Assembly: GCA_009617715.1 (NCBI GenBank)
Contig: VTFK01000094.1
Location: 1 to 64,000 of the forward strand
Direction: 5' to 3'
Length of the DNA stretch: 64,000 bases
DNA from: Plectrocnemia conspersa
Lineage: Eukaryota; Arthropoda; Insecta; Trichoptera; Polycentropodidae
In this document: positions 49,122-59,550 of the stretch, piece by piece
Numbering within the stretch: position 1 is the stretch's first letter
Layout of the letters: each line of letters begins with the position of its first letter
Notes under the pieces: generated by a model
What the model was told of the DNA's origin: nothing
The model's database searches: none
What the model saw: the letters and a program-made list of their open reading frames with translations, nothing else
Made by a program: the position numbers and the translations under genes

Positions 49122-49334
49122 TTTTATTAAATTTTTCATTGTAACCTGACAGGTGTAAGCTCAATATGTTACAATGAGGTAAATTTGTACCCCTAAGTAT
49201 TAACCGCCAGACTGAAAGTCTGAGAATCGGTGACATCTACATATAATAATAATTATATTGTGTTATAAAGTATTGTGTCTGTGTGTAGTATTATTATAAT
49301 AAATAATAATGAATATATTATATTGTAGATGTTT
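49122..49334 (+). repeat. Unnamed short interspersed repeat, copy B
   Basis: Same block order as copy A: TTCATTGTAAC, then GGTGTAAGCTCAATATGTTA, AAATTTGTACC, TATTAACCGCCAGACT, hairpin CAGACTGAAAGTCTG (49208-49222). It then continues with ACATCTACA at 49232-49240, an AT-rich spacer of about 83 bases and the inverted word TGTAGATGT at 49324-49332. The same ACATCTA/TAGATGT pair closes copy C, so the element probably extends to here. Confidence 0.75.
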
Positions 49335-50068
49335 TCTAAAGTTGATTATTTTTGGTAATAAAATAGGGGACTGATAATATTTTTACGAGAGAAAGGAGGC
49401 CAAAATTTAAATTTTCGTTACTAAGTAAACCACTAAATAATAATTACGAGGCATCACTATGTTGTACAATGATTAACTGTTGATATAGCCCCTATTGCAA
49501 AAAATTAATACAATTGAGAAAGCTGCGTAAAAATTAAACATGTATATATAGAAAAGTTTTTTGATCCTAAGTTTGAGAACCGTTTCACTCTCGATTTTTC
49601 CGCTGACGATATGTCTTAGAAGGCGGCCCCATACCACTCTCCGCCCATTCGAGAACTCGAATGGACAACGCGTCGAATCACTAATGCAGTGACCGCCAAC
49701 TATAATATAATATAGTAAATTACTTGGCAAAAGCGAAAATCGATTGACAAGAAAACGCACGCACTCGACCTCGATATATATATGAATGTATGTATAACGT
49801 ATTCTACGCTGAGATACGTTAAACCGACCGTAAGGTTAACCCTTTATGTATACACTCGGTTCAACATTCGAATGCCCTCTACCGTTTTATTGAAACTTTG
49901 CCCTTATTACGACATGGCCTACCTATATTGTTAACAGATAATAAGGACCATAAGTGTGTCCGACAACTCTCGGCTTAAGCGTAGTGTCATTGTGTGTTAT
50001 TATTATTAAGGCGTATAATGTCACGGTTTCTCCACCTTTTCGGTGTCAAGTGCCTCTTTGAACTGTAG
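49335..50068. other. Spacer with GC-richer part
   Basis: 49550-50060 is less AT-rich than its flanks and may be conserved. A 95-codon minus-strand open frame (49473-49760) covers part of it but shows no domain. Confidence 0.3.
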
Positions 50069-50145
50069 CAAAGGGTCGGCAAACTTTTACTTCAAAAGAC
50101 CGGATATCAAATCTTTTCAGCTTTGCGAGTCAACAGGTAAAAAAT
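50069..50145 (+). mobile_element. hAT-type left terminus, single end
   Basis: CAAAGGGTCGGCAAACTTTT followed by AAAGACCGGATATCAAATC corresponds to the widespread hAT terminal sequence CAGGGGTCGGCAAACTTTTT...GGGCCGGAT. No opposite end (GTTTGCCGACCCCTG) was found downstream in the window. Confidence 0.45.
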
Positions 50146-50640
50146 AAATTACGTTTTTGTAGGTATGTGCTAAATAATTTATATAATTTAATGGGATTTT
50201 GAGAAGCTTATTTAACATGAAAAAAATCGGAAAAAAATAATTTGTTAGTATAATTGAATAAATTTCGATTATTCTGCGAAATATGTTTAATGTATATGTA
50301 CTATCTACATAAGTTTGAGCGTAATTGGAGTGGAATCATAAAGATGGCTAAATTTAAATTTGGATATTGAAACAATACGAAAAAAATGTATATTATTTAT
50401 ATAAGTGGCTTTTACTTTGTTTTTTATATTTTTAGATATTTTTTACTTTTAAATTATACGCAAAAATATTTTTAACTTTATTTATATTAACCCTTATATT
50501 AATATTTAAAATATATTAGTAATTCCAAGCTAGTCGTTCTTTGGCCGTTGTGCTCTTCAAAAAATAGCAATTACGGCGATCAGCAGCAAATCAAATTATC
50601 TATTAGCTAATCGCTAAACTAGTCCTATTCAACAGTGCAT
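50146..50640. other. AT-rich spacer
   Basis: Possibly the decayed inside of the hAT element whose end is at 50069; no coding remnant seen. Confidence 0.35.
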
Positions 50641-51145
50641 AGATATGTAAAAAATATTGGGAAGGCTTGGAGACAATGTTTAAGGATTCCAAACACGATT
50701 CCACTCATATCCCAAGAGCTTTTCAATCTTGAAGTTGGTCGCCTTTTCTTGATTAAATAATGACAGGAAATAAGAAATGGGTATTGTACAAAAGTAGAAA
50801 ACAGTGGTTATCCAATTATCAAGTAGAACACAGGCTCACTGTAAAACAGTTTTTGTGTCTGGTGGTATTGCAGGAATTGTGCATCACTAAACTCTTAAAC
50901 CTGACTTTAAGATAACAGCAAACTTATGTTGTGATCAACTGCCTGCACTTGTCAACAGAAATCTAATATTACTACAAGACCAAAATGCACGTCTCTATGT
51001 GGCGAATTTGACTCTCGATAAAATCAAGGAACTTGTTTGGATAAAATCTCATCCACCTCATTTTATAGAACTTGCTCCTTCTAACTATAATTTATTTTGA
51101 TCGCTGCAACACTGTCCAGATGGAAAAATCTATTTTTAATATTAG
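50641..51145 (+). pseudogene. mariner transposase, C-terminal half, catalytically dead
   Basis: Across frames the plus strand gives MTGNKKWVLYKSRKQWLS (from 50757; family form TGDEKWV.Y), then KQFLC, GIVHH.TLKPDFKITANLCC, DQLPALVNRNLILLQDQNAR and, in the same frame, KELVWIKSHPPHFIELAPS followed by NYNLF. This is the mariner catalytic domain in order. The first catalytic Asp (TGD) is Asn at 50769-50771 and the third (LAPSD) is Asn at 51083-51085. The middle one reads DQNAR instead of DNAR. The N-terminal DNA-binding half is not recognisable and terminal repeats were not found. Stops and frameshifts confirm a relic. Confidence 0.8.
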
Positions 51146-53215
51146 TTTGCTGATTGTTTCAATGTAATATTTTTTTATATTCTTGGTCTTTATATATTTA
51201 TAAAGTAGTAGTAGTATTTTAATACTTATATTTTTCGATAAGAGTATATTTTTATATAGAGCAAGTTTGGATGCTTGGATTTTATTTCAACCTTTGTTTT
51301 ATGCTATATGCCTGTTGATAAATAATGCAAAAGCCTAATTTTTACGAACATCGTAAATTTGTCCAACAGTCGCGTCGGTTGTAAATTTTTATTAGAAAAA
51401 ATCATTTGGTTAGTATAAAAATACGACATAAATTCAATATTTTATTTTTTATTTAACATCTACATAATTTACTTTTCAAATACTTAATATGATTTATTAT
51501 ATTGTATTATAAGCTAATGTGCATTATTATAATATGATTTATTTTTGTCTCATATGCAAATATAACCTCTCGTCATCCAAATATGTAATTGTATTTCAAG
51601 ACATATTATTTAATAACGAATGGAGTCATATCTTCCAGAAAATACGATTTAAATATAATCTGCGAAGGATATTTTGTATGATATGTAAGAATTTATATTC
51701 ATTATATTATGTGAATATTCTGCTACAATAGAATTAAAAATTCTTTGATAGAATATAACTTTTATTTTTCATTTACGACATTCATTTGTGATAGCAGAAA
51801 TTTTATAATACAACGGTCTGATTTATTATCAACCGTTAAAAATATTTTTCACGAATGCGTAACAAAAAAACCGCCGACAGATTTTCGCACAGAGGAAACT
51901 TTCTGCCTCCACTATCTCATTTTGACCTTTTGTATATAAATCAGAAATATTATACTATGAATGGTCCTCGTTCTGAAACACTTTGTCTTTTCTTTATCCG
52001 AAATATCGATTTTTGTCCAATATGTATATCGTTTTCTTGCAATTGTATACGCAAGTATAACATAAACACACGTCAAAATATCCACACAGTAACCACAAAA
52101 CAATATCGTGTTCACATGTTGACGTATTTGCTCTTAACGCGAATATTATAAAAAATATTCACATACACATGCTTAGTATTCATATGATGGAATGGAGTGT
52201 ATATATTAATTTGTATATTTCTGAACAATCGATAAGAAAGGGGTCGTGTTTTTATATACTGTTATATTGTGATATAAATATGTATTATCTATTAGCGTCA
52301 AGTATTTATCTTTCACTAGATTTAAAAATAGATGTTCATATCAAAATGTACTTGACACACATTTTGGTAAAAATACATGTCAAGTATAATATTATAGTTT
52401 AATATCGCAAAATATTTTGATAATATATTGCATGAAAGGTTTCTTTTGTTAAAATATATAATCAATATTTTATATAATGCAGTTAACGTATAGTATAATA
52501 TTAATTATTTTTAAACCCTTGATAAAATTATTATGTTTGACCATTTTACTCCCTTAACATACAGATTACTTGGCAGATTAACGCATTATTAAATTAAAAC
52601 ATTTACCTAACCAACAACATTAATTATGTAAAAATTAAGGTGAAATACATAGTGTGAATGTATATTTTAATATCATATTTTAAATTAATAAAGTTGTATA
52701 TGGGCTAATCTTTATATATTATATTTAGCTCAAAGAAATGGGCTGGGTCAAAGTTATCTTAAAAATGTTTCTTAAAATAAAGTATAAATTTGAAGATATT
52801 TTTAATTCTGAACAACTTTGGAAATGTCGGTGGTTTAGTGAGGATACATTTTATACAAAATTCTTCGTCAAGTTATTTAATACGTGAGGTCTAGGACATT
52901 ACCTACGAAATCTTCTTCATAGTTTTGAAAACATAGAGAGGCAATCTTCGATTTTTTAATACATTAAATATAAAATAAGGCATTATATTATTCACATGTA
53001 TTGTAGCATATATTTACGCCGAATATCAATGTTACTCTATTATTAGTATATAATTTTAAAACCGGTTTTAACGATTTAAATAAAATTACTCTTATAAAGT
53101 ATAACTTTTTTCCACTGTCAAAATAATATATTTTAATGTTTATCAAATATAAAAGTTCAATTCCTATATCACAAAATAATGAATACATAAATATAATCAC
53201 AGGTTTTAACACTTT
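51146..53215. other. AT-rich spacer
   Basis: Several 64-98 codon open frames (51519-52402) run through this stretch on both strands; their translations are low-complexity and domain-free. Nothing called. Confidence 0.5.
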
Positions 53216-53440
53216 TTATTATTATTTATTTATTTATTTTATTAATTTATTTAGCTTAATAGCTAATCTTTACATCTAACAAATTTAGTAAACATATATA
53301 AAAAATATATAAAAAATACATAACAGAAAGAAAAAAAAAAAAAATATACAATAATAAAGTCTTAATATTATAATTTATTTCTATATGTACGAAGGTGTTT
53401 TTTTATTCCATTTATGAAACCCGTTATATTTTTTGCTGTT

Positions 53441-53674
53441 TCAGATTTCTCTTGGAAGACTATTATATAAATCAAAACCTCCGTACATAATTCCCCTAGC
53501 CGTACTCGTTTTCTTATACTTGATTATCTTTAAATTTTCTCTATTTCTAGTATTATATTTATGTACATCTTTATTTCTTATTAAATACTTATTAAAATAT
53601 TCTGGTAACATATTATTTTCTAACTTATATATAAATACTAAAACATTCATACTCAATATTTCTTGAACATTCAA
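53441..53674 (-). pseudogene. LINE L1w copy 3, C-terminal part
   Basis: A 77-codon open frame: NVQEILSMNVLVFIYKLENN, MLPEYFNKYLIRNKDVHKYN, then TARGIMYGGFDLYNSLPREI and stop. Copies 1 and 2 contain the same stretch, but the stop after PREI is specific to this copy; copy 2 continues for about 30 more residues. It is the continuation of the palm/thumb frame after two frameshifts near 53690-53840. Confidence 0.8.
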
Positions 53675-53834
53675 CCATCTAATCTATCAATCATTTTTTA
53701 CAATTAGTTAATCTATTTTTTATTTAAGATTACTCTCATTGCCCTATTTTGTAATTTTTTTCAACATTTGTTTATCTAATTTATTTAACATATTTAATAG
53801 TGTTGCACAATAATTAAAATGGGGCAATATTATA

Positions 53835-54428
53835 CTATTGTAAATTATTTTTTTTTGTATTTATACTTAATATATTTCTTAATCTAAATAATAAACCTAT
53901 TTTTTTTCTACTAATTTTTTTTTTTAATATGTAATTACAATGTTCTTTAAAATTTAATTTTGTATCAACAATTACTCCTAAATATTTTATATTATCCACT
54001 ATTTCTATACTAGAGTTATTTATTACTATTTTGGTACTATTATCTATCAACACATTTTTATAATTAATAAACATACATTTAGTTTTATTCTCATTTAATT
54101 TAAGTACATTATTCTTTAACCATATTTCTAATATACTTAATTCATTATTTAAATTATTTACAATTTCTTTAATGTTATCACCTATGCAATACATTAATGT
54201 GTCATCCACAAATAGATGAATTTTACATTTTTTCACGTTATTAACTATATCATTAATATACAAAACAAATAACAATGGTCCCAATTTAGACCCTTGTGGT
54301 ACTCCATAAGACACTAATTTCTCTTCAGAATATACATTATTTATTTTAACTTTTTTGTTTTCTTTTTTATATAAGTAATTATTAAACCATCTTAAAACTA
54401 TATCACTTATACCTATATTTATGCACAC
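53835..54428 (-). pseudogene. LINE L1w copy 3 reverse transcriptase, palm and thumb
   Basis: One open frame of 197 codons. Order: IGISDIVLRWFNNYL, then VSYGVPQGSKLGPLLFVLYI (the B' block, motif B), then IHLFVDDTLMY, the catalytic box with both Asp residues but Val in place of the usual Ala, then WLKNNVLKLNENKTKC, IKYLGVIVDTKLNFKEHC. The frame is lost in A-runs near the end (KKKISRKK...). Motif A, fingers and endonuclease are missing through 5' truncation. The VPQGS-LGPLLF and F-x-DD wording place it among Jockey/CR1-like LINEs; no RNase H domain is visible. It cannot support its own movement. Confidence 0.9.
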
Positions 54429-54430
54429 AA

Positions 54431-55045
54431 ATATGTGCTGGTAAGTCTAATTGTTTAATTGATGTTAGTTGTTTATCTTTTAAGTAAATTTCCGCGACCC
54501 CAGGAAGACAAACATTGTCAATAAATGTACTTCGCCTTTATTAACAAAAGTATTAGTCGATTTTCCTGGAATACTACTGGTTAAATCTCTGAACTTTGAT
54601 TCTGATTCCCAGTATCGTAATCCGGGGATGGAATTCGATCGCAATTTCAATGAAATAAGATGCAGCTTTTATTCAGTAATTCGAATGAAAGTACATACTT
54701 ACCGACCTTGGACCAATTGACACTTGCAATTTACAGGTTTAGATTTGAAAGAGAAACAACGGGATCGTAGTAATTAAATTGTATAATTTCTCTTCTGAGA
54801 ATTAAGCATTAGCTTCTTACTGCTTTGTTTAGATTATGTGCTTAGATTCTGAGAAAACAAAATTAGCATATCTTATTAATTTATCTGCTTTATTGAAGTA
54901 GTTTTTACGTTCCGTGTATCATCGCTATTCTTAATTTTATTTTTTAAATAAAATTTATTATATAAACAATATCCGTACGGCGTCTACTTTTATAGGTTCA
55001 AGTTGTCATAAAATTCACATATATACAAGAGTTGATTCCAATGCA
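54431..55045. other. Spacer, possible further element relic
   Basis: On the minus strand 54430-54535 reads RSTFIDNVCLPGVAEIYL and ends near LDLPAH, which could be a decayed endonuclease or polyprotein piece; the match is too weak to name. The rest is AT-rich. Confidence 0.3.
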
Positions 55046-55330
55046 GCATACGACGCAATACGACAAACAGCCGTGTCTTGTGGCGTCTCTCGGATGGGTT
55101 GCCAGGGTAACGGAACATTGCATCGTATCAGCGGCGGGTCCTTAAAGTTTTCCCTTGCAACCGAGCAATAAATCCGTTTACGTTGTTTCGAGATTACGCT
55201 TGTCCATGTTTCGCTCTGGGGTCCGGAACGACCCCGTAATAGTCGGCGACGTGTACGTGATCCGACGACGGGTCGTATACCTCGCCTAACGAAAAAATAA
55301 ACTCTTAACTATGACTAATCTAGCGCCAAA
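55046..55330. promoter_or_regulatory. GC-rich island with RFX X-box, possible conserved regulatory element
   Basis: One of the most GC-rich stretches of the window, with several CG dinucleotides and no open frame or repeat signature. It holds a full X-box at 55098-55111. The closest coding exon found is about 4 kb downstream on the plus strand, so an upstream regulatory or promoter role for that gene is possible but not shown. Confidence 0.35.
55098..55111. promoter_or_regulatory. X-box (RFX binding site)
   Basis: GTTGCCAGGGTAAC fits the RFX consensus (GTNRCC, 0-3 bases, RGYAAC) in both half-sites. RFX factors control ciliary genes in animal sensory neurons. A chance match to a 12-base consensus in 64 kb is possible. 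Confidence 0.4.
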
Positions 55331-57377
55331 GTCGTAAACAATGCTTTTATTATAAACGTCCTGCGGGGAACGATTTATTTTTAATACGATACTCCTTGGT
55401 GACACTTTAATGCTTCCTGGAAAAATGGATATAGTGCCTTAGTGCCCATATACTATTTTATAACACTTCTCTTTTACAAGAGTGCAAATATAATGGATTA
55501 CATGAATATATTTTGGTTCGGCAAATATCTCTCTTACATATGCGTAGTATACCATTTATGTACATACATATATAGTCAACAAAAGGTGGTTTTTAAAAGT
55601 TGACCATGAAACTATAATGCTCGCCTTTTAAAGTTGCAGCAATGCAGTTCCCGTCTTCGAAGAATAATAGTCCAATAATCCTCTGGGACGTAACAGCACA
55701 CTAGAATGTAACCTAATTAGAAGTAATTATCTCTAATGAGCTACTCGTAACAAACCCATTTAAGTGTAAATTATGCAAGCATAATCACTCATTAAGCTTG
55801 AACGATTGATTCCAGTGTTGAGCAAAAATTAGCTATATATAAAAATAATATTTTGCTACTTTTAAAAATACACACAATTTAATAAATTCATTAATTATTT
55901 GATTTATTAATATTAATTTATATGCTAGCTTTTTAAAACAACTTAAGGTTTCAGGAATGTTATTTAGGTTTATATTATTTTCTCTTCTTTATTAACATTG
56001 ACTACATATAATAATGTATAGTTATTAATTAGTTTAGGATGTAAAGCAGTTTTTATGTTTCTATAAATTGCATTTTTGTGTAAATCTATAAAAAAAAAAA
56101 TCGATGAAATTCAATAATCGCCAAAAACTATATTGCCAGTAGTAATTTTTTTTTTCATATTTTTAAATAATAATGCAAAAAAATACTCACGGCATACTCG
56201 GAGGACGGTCGTATACAAAAAAAAAACGATATTTAAATCTATTGTTATTATTTACCGTCAGTGATTTATTGTGTCTTGCTCGCTCGTTATCCATCGGTTG
56301 ATGGTTAACATCGCTAGCACGGGATGTAAACAGATTTTTTAATAGCTAATTCAATGCTATTTTGATACCAAATACACAAAATAAATAATTTGCTTATATA
56401 GTTAATATTTATTTTATTATTCTTTATGAAATAACATAGGAGCAAATTATGCATGTACAAATAAATGGAAGATTATAAAATTTTCATTAAAAATTTTATG
56501 ATGCTTTCAAGTGTATAATCCGCGAGGGTTGACAATGGTCGGCACTAATCCTTTGACTCATAATAGAAACATATTTTTTTTGTCAACAATATATTGGGAC
56601 GGGTGAGCCGTTTCACGTGTTTTTACGATAAGCAAATGCATATATTAAAATTGTTTTATGCTTACGGCTATTTTACAATTCTACCGATTCTTAATGTTAA
56701 ACAAAACCATATTTTAATGTTTTATATTTTAAATCTCTCACAGTAATACCATGGTGTTTATCATTGCCCCCATACAAATATGGCATTGCGCCATAGTGTG
56801 CACCATAATGTGTCCAGCTAAGCTTGTTTATCATATAATGTGCCCAGCGTGGCGTCTTCTAGTCGAATGCATACTATATATATCAGGACAATAAAAAATA
56901 TATAGATTTAACTAATTAATATTTTTTATAAAATGTGTAATAAAAACTTAATTTTGCTAATGGCGTAGAGCGAATTTAACAAAATTTTGCTCGGCAATTA
57001 ACATGTTAAAGTATTTTATTGTTGCCAACAAAGTTGCATGGTAATAAACTTTAATAATAAATAACCATTGCGTTTAATATTACACTTTTTACTGTTAGCA
57101 TTGTAATTAGTTACTCGATATAATTGCCGACTTAAGTTTCCCGTAATATATGTATTACATTAAAGTTGAGGTACAATTAAAATTTATATATACAAATATC
57201 AATAGCATTTCATATAAATTATTAGGAAATTCACAATTTTTCATCTAATATAAAATTAGAATGAACAAGCTTTATTTGTATTGACTTATTGCAAAGACCC
57301 CATTCAAGTTAAATGAATGGCTTACAAGTAGTTTTAAGCAGCCCTTGAAGTGAGACTCTTCATTGATGTATAATACA
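55331..57377. other. Spacer with small GC-richer patches
   Basis: Patches at 55620-55800, 56180-56340 and 56730-56880 are less AT-rich. In the last, ATAATGTG(T/C)CCAGC occurs twice, at 56808 and 56836. No gene seen. Confidence 0.4.
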
Positions 57378-57379
57378 TA

Positions 57380-57743
57380 AAGGATGATCTATTAATTAGT
57401 TTAATTTTGAATTTTGCGTATTTTTCTCTAGAAAACATTGATATTCTAATAGCTCTTAATTTAAGAAATGTCTAAGTTTTTTAAATAAAATAATGGTGAG
57501 GTATATGCAAGTACAAGAAAAATTGTTTATATTTTTTTAAAACGAAATAGGTGATGTTGTTAAAGTAAACTACTTTTTTAGTTAATGTACTATTTAAATA
57601 ATATATATTTATAACTTAAAAATTACATAAATGCTGTAATAACAACTAATAGATAAAATTGGTTTTAAAAGTTTGCCAAAAGAGTTGATTATATGTAAAC
57701 ATTTTTAAAAAATTAAATCACATACTAATATTGGATCATCCTT
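57380..57743. mobile_element. MITE, Tc1/mariner type, TA-flanked
   Basis: The ends AAGGATGATC (57380-57389) and GATCATCCTT (57734-57743) are exact inverted repeats. Similarity continues inward with gaps (TATTAATTAG against CAATATTAGT). Both ends are bordered by TA (57378-57379 and 57744-57745), the Tc1/mariner target duplication. The 364-bp inside has no coding capacity, so movement would have depended on a transposase from elsewhere. The mariner relic at 50641-51145 is a possible relative only. Confidence 0.6.
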
Positions 57744-58281
57744 TATATACATCAAATGTTTCAAGTAACAAAGGTACACACCTGAAAGCTCGTTTAAAAT
57801 TCAATGCGTTCAAAATTCTCTTAAGCGTTTTCATCACAAATAAATGAGATATTTTGCTCAAATGGCAAACTAGTTGACTGGCGCCGAGATTAGTTTCTTG
57901 CGACACACGTTTGAGAAACATTTTGCAAATATATTATTCGCACGGTTGGGGATAATTAGAGAAAAGCTCCCTTACATCAAATTGTAAATTTGCCAAGATT
58001 AGTCAATAAGCACGCTCGCTGCGTATCATAAAATAATGCAAGGATTATATTCATACAGGACTTAAACATTCAACATCGTATTATATTCGTATTATGTATA
58101 TAAAATATGACTTTAGTGAAAAAATAAAAGATTTAAGTAAATAATGAATAAAGTTTACCTGCCAAAAAACGGTTTAATGTCTATTATCAATAAAGTAAGG
58201 TGAATGTTTAAGCTATATTACTTTTACGATGGTTAGGTTTAACTAAAAATATAAATAATAATATTATCTTTTCACGAATTC

Positions 58282-58331
58282 TTCAAAGGTGAAAAAGTTG
58301 TTTAATAAGATATTAAACTTTCACCTTTGAA
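58282..58331. repeat. Perfect hairpin, 13-bp stem
   Basis: TTCAAAGGTGAAA and TTTCACCTTTGAA are exact reverse complements, separated by 24 bases in which TTTAATA/TATTAAA can pair further. Confidence 0.95.
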
Positions 58332-59185
58332 TACGTTTATTTTTAAACTTCCGCAAAAGTTTAATCTCCTGAGTTCAATTTGTAGCCAATCGTTATGAAT
58401 TACTGTAATTAATGAACTTTATTATTCCAATTAGTAATATGGTATGCCTACGCATGATTTACTATTCACATTAAATAGCTTTAACAAAGAATTTTTGCTC
58501 AATCAACTTTCCGTATTTTTTTTAATATAAAAAAATTAAATGTAAGTAATAATAAAAAACGAAACAATAAATTAGATTTATTTAAGTGCATTACCCTAAA
58601 TAATATATAAATATAATAATACATTTTTCTTTAGGTAATGCAGTTTCAAGATAGAAAGAACCGTGGTCATGTCCGGCTACTAAATTACGTCTAAAGTAAC
58701 ATATTGGCGAAAACAAACCCCGTACGCGTACTTTATCTTTAATAACCGATCTGGGAGTAAGTGACAGTGTGCCGGTTCAATTATTTATAATCTGTTACCA
58801 TAAAGGATATATTTTTGTTTGGGCTACCCTAAAAATACCTTCTAGGAACAATTTGGGAAAAACCTAAAATTGCGTTAATAATATTTGTATTTAGGTATAA
58901 AAAAAATTGTCTTTCTTTCATTAGGAATTTAATTAACTTACTTTAAAACAACCTAATCCAAGTCAATCGACGTAAAATAAATATGTATCACAGATTCTAT
59001 TCGTTTTAAAAAAAATACATCTTTTATATTTGTGTCAAGTTTTTCAGTGCTTCAAAAGTTTTAATTAAGCAAACTTTTTTCGACTTTTACTACTTTCTCA
59101 AATTTAAAGTTTCATTCATTATATAAATTTATATTAAAATATTTAATAATTATTTATCGCTAGACTGGATTTTATTATATTTTTG

Positions 59186-59195
59186 TTTGTTTCAG
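59186..59195 (+). promoter_or_regulatory. 3' splice acceptor
   Basis: A T-rich tract (TTTTTGTTTGTTTCAG) ends in CAG at 59193-59195, a good match to insect acceptors. Confidence 0.6.
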
Positions 59196-59235
59196 GATTT
59201 AACGTGCTTCGTGGAAGGCAGTGATTGGATTTTAA

Positions 59236-59274
59236 ATGATTGAAAACAACGTTATTATCAAAGTAGACTTTTAA
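59236..59274 (+). CDS. Upstream ORF 1 in the 5' leader
   Basis: A 12-residue reading frame, MIENNVIIKVDF, that ends before the main start. Start context is weak (A at -3 but A at +4). A minimal ATG-ACT-TAA lies between it and the third upstream ORF, at 59287-59295. Upstream ORFs of this size usually lower translation of the main frame. Confidence 0.35.
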   Translation: MIENNVIIKVDF

Positions 59275-59308
59275 AATTAAAAAAATATGACTTAAAGAAG
59301 AGACTGAC

Positions 59309-59341
59309 ATGGCTGGAGACGAGTACATAAAAAAGAAATGA
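59309..59341 (+). CDS. Upstream ORF 3, overlapping the main start by ATGA
   Basis: MAGDEYIKKK and stop. Its ATG has G at -3 and G at +4, a better context than the main ATG (G at -3, A at +4). Its TGA (59339-59341) overlaps the main ATG (59338-59340), so a ribosome finishing the upstream ORF stands on the receptor start codon. This layout permits termination-reinitiation coupling. Whether the peptide is made is unknown. Confidence 0.45.
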   Translation: MAGDEYIKKK

Positions 59342-59550
59342 ACTTTGAGGGAACGAAGATGATTTCTGAAAATTCTCACGACGCCATCATGTATCCTGAA
59401 AATCAGTCTACTCCCAGGACTTCCTTCTCAATCACCCTGTCGGTTGGAACAGACAACTTTACATCGTTCTCCAATTCATCGTGGCTGAATGATACCACAG
59501 AAGTGAGCAATGGAACGACGAATACCATTAATAATTTCTACTTTTACGAG
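59338..59550 (+). CDS. First coding exon of a peptide-receptor-like GPCR (CCAP receptor candidate)
   Basis: 71 codons between a splice acceptor at 59195 and a donor at 59551, partial at the 3' side. The protein starts MNFEGTKM and is rich in S, T and N. It has five N-glycosylation sequons (N22, N40, N46, N51, N58) and no signal peptide or membrane segment. It ends NNFYFYE in phase 0. Many class A neuropeptide receptors have just such a glycosylated extracellular head, encoded before the exon for the first membrane helix. FYFYE before the first helix is, as I recall, characteristic of insect CCAP receptors, which continue TEQF. CCAP receptors are Gq-type receptors in ecdysis and heart-rate control; that role is family knowledge, not seen here. 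The start was chosen because it is the first ATG open to the donor. An in-frame ATG eight codons in is the alternative. A GPCR head is likely; the CCAP assignment is moderate at best. Confidence 0.6.

Larger units (their letters stand above)
53216..54430 (-). mobile_element. LINE family L1w, copy 3, longest copy
   Basis: Minus-strand, 5'-truncated LINE of about 1.2 kb. It ends at its 3' side in an ATAAATAA-type tail (53216-53245). It contains the reverse transcriptase from the motif just before WFNNYL to the C-terminus. Its 3' untranslated region and tail match copies 1 and 2 closely. The break at its 5' side is near 54430, where the translation leaves the family. Beyond it, minus-strand reading of 54430-54535 gives another short open stretch (RSTFIDNVCLPG) that may belong to a different element. 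Confidence 0.9.
57746..59195 (+). other. Upstream region or 5' intron of the receptor-like gene
   Basis: AT-rich DNA leading to a splice acceptor at 59195. If that acceptor is used, this is the last part of an intron that separates one or more 5' non-coding exons from the coding exon. It holds a strong hairpin at 58282-58331. No upstream exon could be recognised. Confidence 0.4.
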
